From assembly GCA_910585895.1 (NCBI GenBank), contig CAJUHY010000035.1, positions 1 through 28,540 of the forward strand: a stretch of 28,540 nt of DNA, written 5' to 3'. Origin of the DNA: an uncultured Lachnospiraceae bacterium. Lineage in GTDB: Bacteria > Bacillota > Clostridia > Lachnospirales > Lachnospiraceae. Numbering within the stretch: the stretch's first letter is position 1; every line of letters begins with the position of its first letter. Under the pieces are notes generated by a model that was given only the letters and a program-made list of their open reading frames with translations, was not told the DNA's origin and ran no database searches. Shown piece after piece: positions 23,417 through 28,540 of the stretch. The translations under genes were made by a program, and so were the position numbers.

Positions 23417-26400
23417 TTATTTTACAATTTTAATCTTAACTTTTGCTGACTTCTTCGTGCCGTCTGTTGACGTTGCCGTGATAGTCACGGTTTTACCCTT
23501 TCCAGCTTTCTTGGTAGTTACCACTCCCTTGCTGTTCACGGTTGCCCACTTCTTATTCGATGTCTTCCAAACCAGCTTCTTGTTGGCCTTACTGCCGTTC
23601 GTCTTGACTGTTGCCTTGACTGTGACTTTCTTACCAGCTTTCACTTTCTTGGATTTCGCTTTTAAAGTAATCTTGGTGACAGCATTCTTCATAATCTTAA
23701 TCTTGATGGTTCCTTTTACGTTGCTTCCGTCTGCAGCAGTTGCCGTAATCGTGACAGTCTTGCCAGCCCCGGCTTTCTTGGTGGTTACCACACCTTTGTT
23801 GTTCACGGTTGCCCACTTGTTGTTTGAAGACTTCCAATTCAAACCCTTATTTGCTGCATTATCTGGCTTAACCACCGCTTTCACTGTGACTTTCTTACCC
23901 GCTGCAATGTTCTTGCTCTTTGCAGACAACGTTATCTTATTCACTCGAACCGTCGGCTGAACCTGAATTTTCTGCAAGGCAGCTTTCTTCGCATTCAGGG
24001 CTGCCAATGCATTATTTACTTCTTCCTGCGTCGCATCTTCCTTGGCTGCAACTGCTTTTGCTGTATTTAATGCCGCCTGGAATGCGCTCCAGGTATTTGC
24101 CGTGTAGTCAGACTGTTTTAATGCGCCGCAGTCACTGATAGCCTTATTCAAAGCTGTCTTGTCTGCCGCTGTCTTCTCGGCTGCCGGTGTAAGCTTGGAG
24201 ATTGCCTCTGCCAAATCCGTCATCGCTTTCTCTACCTGTGCCTGAGTTGCGTTTAGCCTATTCTTAATTGACTGTGCTCTCGCAAGCGCTGTCTGGAATG
24301 CCGTCCAATTTTCATCCTCTTTGTAATCTGCTGGATTAATGTCCGTAGCCGAAGTAACTGCTGATTCCAGCGCCGTTACCTGCTCCTGCGTGGGCTTATA
24401 CTCTTCTTTCACCTCAAGCCCTTCGCCTGCTGTCTTCATATCTTCTAACGCTTCTTCTATCTCCTGCTTGGTTGCATCTTCATTCTCTGCCAATGCCTGC
24501 AGCGTTTCCAAGGCTTCCTTGTAAATCAGCCAGGTCTCTTCTGTATAAGCCTCTTCTACCAAAGCTTCTGCCAATTCTGCTTCTATAGCTGCTGCCAGCT
24601 GTTCTTTGAGTTCTGTAGAAGGTGGCTCAGATGGATTCTCCGTTCCTGTAAGCTCCGCATACCTGGCTTCTGCATCAGTTAACACCTTATACTGCTCTGC
24701 GGTGACTAATGCTTTTTGCGCTTCTGTCAAATTATCATACGCTGCCCTTGCTGCCTCTATCTTCTCTTTACATGCAATGGTAGCTTCTACTGTTCCGATT
24801 TCATTGATTTTTTCAACAGCGCCTTCTGCTGCTACCCGGTCAATTGCAGCCTGACCGCCTTCTTCCATGAGCCGCTCATACTCTTCTTCTGCGTCCGTTA
24901 ATACTTTCAGCTGCGCGGCTGTTACTAACGCTTTCTGGGCCTCTGTCAAAGCATCATAAGCCGCCCTTGCCTCTTCAATCTTTTCTTTGCATGCTGCTGT
25001 AGCCTCTACTGTGCCGATTGCATTAATTTTCGCTACTACCGCTGCAGCTTCATCTTCATCCGTCACTACTGATACCAACTTTAGTTTGAAATTATCCCAG
25101 ATAACCCAACTCTTGGAATCTATTGATTTCACGCCAATCTTCAAGGTATGGTCTGTAACTGTCACAGTAATAGGCTCATTCATATATGCACCTGCAGTAA
25201 AACAATTGGAACTGTTGTTCATGGAATTGGGTACATAAACCTCCCCTTTTAATGTACTCCAGGCATCATCAACCTTTTCCGGCTTCGCGTCTGCCTCTAT
25301 CGACATAAGCGCACCTTCGGCCTCATTGATATAATATACCGGCGGAACTGCACCTTCTACATCTTCACGGAAAAATCCCTGTACACTTAATTCGTATACT
25401 CCATTAGGTACATTCGTGATTGTCTGCATAGAATCAAAAACTTTCTTGTACGCTTCCACACATTTATTGGCATTTAATCCGCCCTGTGAAACACTTCCGT
25501 TCCATTTACTATAATATTGGTTATACACATCAAAATTCGGATCAAAAATCAACGATGTAACATCTACTGCATCGTCTGCGGAAACTACTTCATTGGATAA
25601 CTTGTTAATAAGCTGCTGGCGCGTCAGAATCAGCCATTCAGACTCTGCCGTCTTTTCCGCCTTAAACTCCGCAGCTGTACCTTCTGTAAGCGCCGTCAGG
25701 AATTTATCTTCGTTATTGGCAATGCTATATTTACCATCTGCACATTTTTCAATCTTTATCAAATCCGCTGTGCTATCCAAAAATCCATTATTGCCTAAAT
25801 AATGCTTCCCACTCTTTAAGTAATGGGAATCAATCGTATAAGAAATATTGTCATCCTCACTGACTGCAAATGTCATCAACTGCCCATAAGTCAGCACACT
25901 TGCCTGTGTCTGCCAACTATTGCCGGCATTCAGATACCCGCCTTTTGCTGCGTTTACAATATAATAATCGCCATCTGCAAGAATCGGACTTGACACAAGC
26001 TGCCCATACGCGGTCTCTGCCGTTGCCAACACGGTGTACTCTTGCGTAACTAATGCCTGTTGATCTTCCGTCAAAGCATCGTATGCTTCCCTCGCCGCCT
26101 TTATTGCCAGTCTGCATTCTGATGTCACTGCAACCTCTCCGATAGCTGCAATCTTCGCTTTACATGCAGCCGCCGCTGCTTTATCTGCCGCATCTTTGAG
26201 TTTATTATATTCAGCTTCTGCGTCTGTCAATATCTTAAGCTGCTCGGCAGTTACCAATTTCTTCTGGTTTTCTGTTAAGGCGTCGTACAGCTTTCTCGCC
26301 TCATCAATCTTTGCCTTGCATTCCTCTGTAAGTGCAACCTCGCCGATTGCTGTAATCTTTTCTGTCACTTCATCCGCAGCTATCTGATCCAGTTCTCCCT

Positions 26401-28066
26401 CTGAGGCATTGTCATGAAGATTTTTGTAAGTTGCTTCTGCATCTGTCAATACTTGCAGCTGCTCTGCTGTCACTAATGCTTTCTGCGCCTCCGTCAAAGC
26501 ATCGTAAGCTTTCCTTGCTGCATCTATCTTTGCCTTGCAGGTAGGCTTCAGGGAAATCTCCCCAATATTGGTAATCTTTGCCACTGCCTCTGCAGCTGCC
26601 TGCAAATCCGCATACCTCGTCTCCGCATCCGTCAGAACTTTCAACTGCTCTGCCGTCACAATTTCTTTCTGTACAGCAGACAAGGCATCGTATGCTTCCC
26701 TCGCCGTATCTATTTTACCCTTACATTCATCAGTCAAGGCTACCTCTCCAATAGCGGTAATCTTTGCTACTGCGTCTGCAGCTGCCTGCAAATCCGCATA
26801 TCTCGCCTCTGCATCGGTCAGGGCTTTCTTCTGTGCTTCTGTCATTAAAGCTTCCTGTGCTTCTGTCAGTGCATCATACGATGCCCTTGCTGCATCTATT
26901 TTTGCTTTACAAACATCGTTCAATTCCACCTCACCAATGGCATCAATCTTATCAGCAGTATTCTCCGCCTCCTCCTGGTCTGTGAACGCATATTTTAACC
27001 TTAAGTCAAAACCATCCCAAATAACCCAACTCTTGGCATCTAATGCCTTAAGCCCAATCTTTAAAGTGTGGTCTGTGACCCGCACACTCACGAACTCATT
27101 CTTATATCCGCCCGCATAAAAGCACTGCCCGCTCTGGCTCATCTTATCCGGCACATACTTGCCATTTCTTTCCTTCTCCCATCCGTTGCCCTGACTCTCT
27201 CTTGCATCGTCATCAATCGTCATCAAGAATTTCTGGGCTTCATTGATATAATATACCGGAGCAATTGGATCAGCTCGATCCGCACGGTAAAAACCCTGTA
27301 CTCTAACTTCATAATCGCCATTAGGTACATTGGCAATTGTCTGCGTAAAATCAAATCCTTTCCCATCATTTGGAGTATACTTCTCAACACAGGCATATTT
27401 CGCATTGTCGCCATTAAAATCAACTTCTACCTTTGCTGTGAATCCACTGCCCCACTTACTAAAATACTGGTTATTTCTGCCCGTATGAGAATCCAAAATA
27501 AGCGATGTAATGTCAGCCGGGGTATTTGGTTCCGCTCTGACCTTTGCTACAGCCTGTGCTATATACTCCTCACGCGAAAGAATCTGCCACTCTGAGAATT
27601 CAGATTTCTCTGCCTCATAGGTAACAACTGTGGTGTCCGTTCCACTGGGCGCCGTCAAATATGCCCCACTGGCGTTAACAATTGTATAGCTGCCATTCCC
27701 ACAACTTGTAATCGTCAGGGGAGCGGCGCCACCATCTATAAATCCTTCCGCACCCACAAAGTGGTTATTACCACCATTAGAAATATGGCTGTCAATGTTG
27801 TATATGGCATTTGCTGCATCTACAACACTTAATGTCATTAACTGTCCATACTCCAGTGCACTTGCCTGCGTTCCCCATGAGTTGCCGCCATTTAAAAATC
27901 TGCCTGTCGCGGTGTTCAAAATATAATAATCCCCTGCCGCCAGCGTGGCATTCTCCGCCGCATAGGCCGTGGCTGCACCAGACGGTACGAAGTTTACCGA
28001 GGTAAGCGCCATCGCAACTGCCAGAAACGCAGCCATAATTTGCTTTTTGAGTTTACTTCTTCTCAT
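23417..28066 (-). CDS. Giant secreted multi-domain surface protein
   Basis: A 1549-aa secreted protein. Layout: signal peptide ending AYA-A (about residue 36); module A (about 40-355), starting GDYYILNTATGRFLNGG; five helical repeats (about 358-692); module B (about 694-1003), a second copy of A; two more helical repeats (about 1004-1142); three FIVAR-like units (about 1152-1367); two Big_2 Ig-like domains (about 1372-1549). Modules A and B include a beta-trefoil-like start and a segment with NGDYEVRVQGFYR, YYINEAQ and DHTLKIG, a style I associate with Bacteroidetes polysaccharide-related proteins. No catalytic domain, LPXTG or SLH anchor is visible. GGAGG lies 8 nt before the ATG. Role inferred: adhesin or glycan-binding scaffold. 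Confidence 0.85.
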   Translation of the reverse strand: MRRSKLKKQIMAAFLAVAMALTSVNFVPSGAATAYAAENATLAAGDYYILNTATGRFLNGGNSWGTQASALEYGQLMTLSVVDAANAIYNIDSHISNGGNNHFVGAEGFIDGGAAPLTITSCGNGSYTIVNASGAYLTAPSGTDTTVVTYEAEKSEFSEWQILSREEYIAQAVAKVRAEPNTPADITSLILDSHTGRNNQYFSKWGSGFTAKVEVDFNGDNAKYACVEKYTPNDGKGFDFTQTIANVPNGDYEVRVQGFYRADRADPIAPVYYINEAQKFLMTIDDDARESQGNGWEKERNGKYVPDKMSQSGQCFYAGGYKNEFVSVRVTDHTLKIGLKALDAKSWVIWDGFDLRLKYAFTDQEEAENTADKIDAIGEVELNDVCKAKIDAARASYDALTEAQEALMTEAQKKALTDAEARYADLQAAADAVAKITAIGEVALTDECKGKIDTAREAYDALSAVQKEIVTAEQLKVLTDAETRYADLQAAAEAVAKITNIGEISLKPTCKAKIDAARKAYDALTEAQKALVTAEQLQVLTDAEATYKNLHDNASEGELDQIAADEVTEKITAIGEVALTEECKAKIDEARKLYDALTENQKKLVTAEQLKILTDAEAEYNKLKDAADKAAAAACKAKIAAIGEVAVTSECRLAIKAAREAYDALTEDQQALVTQEYTVLATAETAYGQLVSSPILADGDYYIVNAAKGGYLNAGNSWQTQASVLTYGQLMTFAVSEDDNISYTIDSHYLKSGKHYLGNNGFLDSTADLIKIEKCADGKYSIANNEDKFLTALTEGTAAEFKAEKTAESEWLILTRQQLINKLSNEVVSADDAVDVTSLIFDPNFDVYNQYYSKWNGSVSQGGLNANKCVEAYKKVFDSMQTITNVPNGVYELSVQGFFREDVEGAVPPVYYINEAEGALMSIEADAKPEKVDDAWSTLKGEVYVPNSMNNSSNCFTAGAYMNEPITVTVTDHTLKIGVKSIDSKSWVIWDNFKLKLVSVVTDEDEAAAVVAKINAIGTVEATAACKEKIEEARAAYDALTEAQKALVTAAQLKVLTDAEEEYERLMEEGGQAAIDRVAAEGAVEKINEIGTVEATIACKEKIEAARAAYDNLTEAQKALVTAEQYKVLTDAEARYAELTGTENPSEPPSTELKEQLAAAIEAELAEALVEEAYTEETWLIYKEALETLQALAENEDATKQEIEEALEDMKTAGEGLEVKEEYKPTQEQVTALESAVTSATDINPADYKEDENWTAFQTALARAQSIKNRLNATQAQVEKAMTDLAEAISKLTPAAEKTAADKTALNKAISDCGALKQSDYTANTWSAFQAALNTAKAVAAKEDATQEEVNNALAALNAKKAALQKIQVQPTVRVNKITLSAKSKNIAAGKKVTVKAVVKPDNAANKGLNWKSSNNKWATVNNKGVVTTKKAGAGKTVTITATAADGSNVKGTIKIKIMKNAVTKITLKAKSKKVKAGKKVTVKATVKTNGSKANKKLVWKTSNKKWATVNSKGVVTTKKAGKGKTVTITATSTDGTKKSAKVKIKIVK
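24645..25060 (-). repeat. Coding tandem repeats 6-7 of the giant surface protein
   Basis: Two units of about 65-70 codons, each with IGTVEAT, ACKEKIE, ARAAYD, LTEAQKALVTA and VLTDAE. They continue the repeat family found at 25990-26990, from which they are separated by module B. Confidence 0.8.
25990..26990 (-). repeat. Coding tandem repeats 1-5 of the giant surface protein
   Basis: Five units of about 60-72 codons built on the pattern AIGEV-LT-ECKAKID-AR-AYDALTEAQKALV-TDAEARY-L. Each unit predicts helices with one conserved Cys. DNA copies diverge at many third codon positions, so the array is old and held by protein-level selection rather than recently duplicated. Confidence 0.85.
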
Positions 28067-28146
28067 AGTTCCATCCTCCTCTTTATTTTGTTTACCTTTT
28101 CGATATATAGTTTTACTTCTGCCGTAAACTAATATATGTTGCCATA

Positions 28147-28174
28147 ATTATATCACATATGTACAAAAAATCAA
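28147..28174 (-). promoter_or_regulatory. Promoter and leader hairpin of the giant surface protein gene
   Basis: On the minus strand TTGATT (28169-28174), a 16-bp spacer and TATAAT (28147-28152). The leader of about 75 nt contains an imperfect AT-rich hairpin (28103-28137, loop TTCTGCC) shortly before the GGAGG site. Confidence 0.6.
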
Positions 28175-28271
28175 GAAAAAAGATGAAATCTAGTATCATT
28201 ATTCACTATATTTTTATTGTTTTATATAAAACCATTGTTAAAAACGACATATATTTATTGATTAAAACAAT

Positions 28272-28318
28272 AAAAAAGCAGCCCCTGTTTCACAATATTT
28301 TAGTAAAATCAGGACTGC
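28272..28318 (-). terminator. Terminator downstream of rnpB
   Basis: On the minus strand GCAG-CCTG-ATTT pairs with AAA-CAGG-CTGC (28278-28318, with small bulges), then TTTTTTATTG. It lies about 90 nt past the 3' end of RNase P RNA and about 100 bp before the promoter of the giant protein gene. The stretch 28319-28404 holds no gene that I can see; a CCGCCC/GGGCGG pair there may form an earlier rnpB terminator. Confidence 0.65.
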
Positions 28319-28404
28319 ATTTGTTCTCTATTCTGCGGTTAATATTTACTGTTTGAAAAATATAGAAACTCCCGCCCATTATGTTGACGGAAAACGGAAT
28401 ATGT

Positions 28405-28540
28405 GATACGTAAGCAGGGCGGTAAGCCGGGTTATGTCGTGGATAATCATCTATCTAGCCTGGCTGTTGCCAACCAGTTCCTGCAACCTACCTGAAGCTG
28501 GCGGGCCGCGTCAACGCTTCTGTTCGGTCTTGCTTCGGAT
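28405..28540 (-). ncRNA. rnpB: RNase P RNA (class A), 3' part, runs off the window
   Basis: Catalytic RNA of RNase P, which trims the 5' leader of pre-tRNAs. Read on the minus strand, the conserved 3' block is present: AGATAGATGATTATCCACGA followed by ACATAACCCGGCTTACC, which is the bacterial P4/CRV end region (E. coli has AGATGAATGACTGTCCACGA and ACAGAACCCGGCTTATC). Upstream GGTAGGTTGCAG and GAACTGG fit the preceding helices. The 5' part with GAGGAAAGTCC lies beyond 28540. The exact 3' end is estimated. Confidence 0.93.

Noticed and set aside
23417..23480. Search for a sortase or cell-wall anchor at the end of the giant protein
   Set aside because: The protein ends directly after the second Big_2 domain (IKIVK); no LPXTG, hydrophobic tail or SLH domain is present.
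24645..26990. Regularly spaced repeats that could suggest a CRISPR array
   Set aside because: The repeats are about 190-215 bp long, in frame and protein-coding, with conserved amino acids rather than conserved DNA. They have no spacer structure.
26535..27119. 194-codon plus-strand frame opposite the helical repeats
   Set aside because: Antisense shadow of the repeat-rich gene; the Ala/Ser-rich periodic sequence mirrors the repeats on the other strand, and no ribosome binding site is seen.

Overview
The window reads as chromosomal DNA of a gut-type Firmicute, most likely a Lachnospiraceae member. Reasons: AAGGAGG-type ribosome binding sites before nearly every gene, consensus-like sigma-A promoters with 16-18 bp spacers, a YerC/TrpR-like regulator, a DUF1836 protein, an aspartate transcarbamoylase made of separate pyrB and pyrI genes, and large secreted proteins with FIVAR, Big_2 and InlB-type repeats. 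Genus cannot be fixed from the sequence alone.

Layout, left to right. 1-7.6 kb holds housekeeping and small regulatory genes: rlmD-like rRNA methyltransferase, a small acidic-tailed membrane protein, pcrA helicase (divergent from a DUF1836 gene), yerC, a PHP phosphoesterase, and an orphan substrate-binding lipoprotein. 7.6-16.2 kb is one minus-strand operon, and the most interesting part of the window. It is a stripped-down Tad/Flp (type IVb-like) pilus or secretion locus. In transcription order it encodes a 53-aa pilin-like peptide, a TadA/CpaF ATPase, a fused TadB-TadC membrane protein, a TadE-like membrane protein, two more micro-pilins (34 and 46 aa), a 154-aa minor-pilin-like protein, a 195-aa membrane-anchored protein with an InlB-like tail, and a 1208-aa secreted InlB-repeat protein. 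No prepilin peptidase, TadZ or secretin is present. Four of the proteins share the N-terminal pattern M-K-x-[V/I]-[F/L]-E with no leader peptide. A promoter with a 19-nt palindrome at its start site and a long hairpin-rich leader precede the operon.

16.3-23.3 kb carries an Mrp/NBP35 Fe-S carrier with an upstream lipoprotein gene, a CmpB-type membrane protein, a MITE-like element, a PH-domain protein, pyrBI, a two-component system and a zinc-ribbon membrane protein. 23.4-28.07 kb is one gene for a 1549-aa secreted protein. It combines two copies of a beta-rich module resembling proteins known from Bacteroidetes, seven Cys-containing helical repeats, three FIVAR-like units and two Big_2 domains. 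The window ends inside the RNase P RNA gene (minus strand).

Functionally, two large surface or secreted proteins and a dedicated Tad-like assembly machine suggest that much of this window concerns the cell surface and adhesion. The remainder is ordinary core metabolism and regulation.
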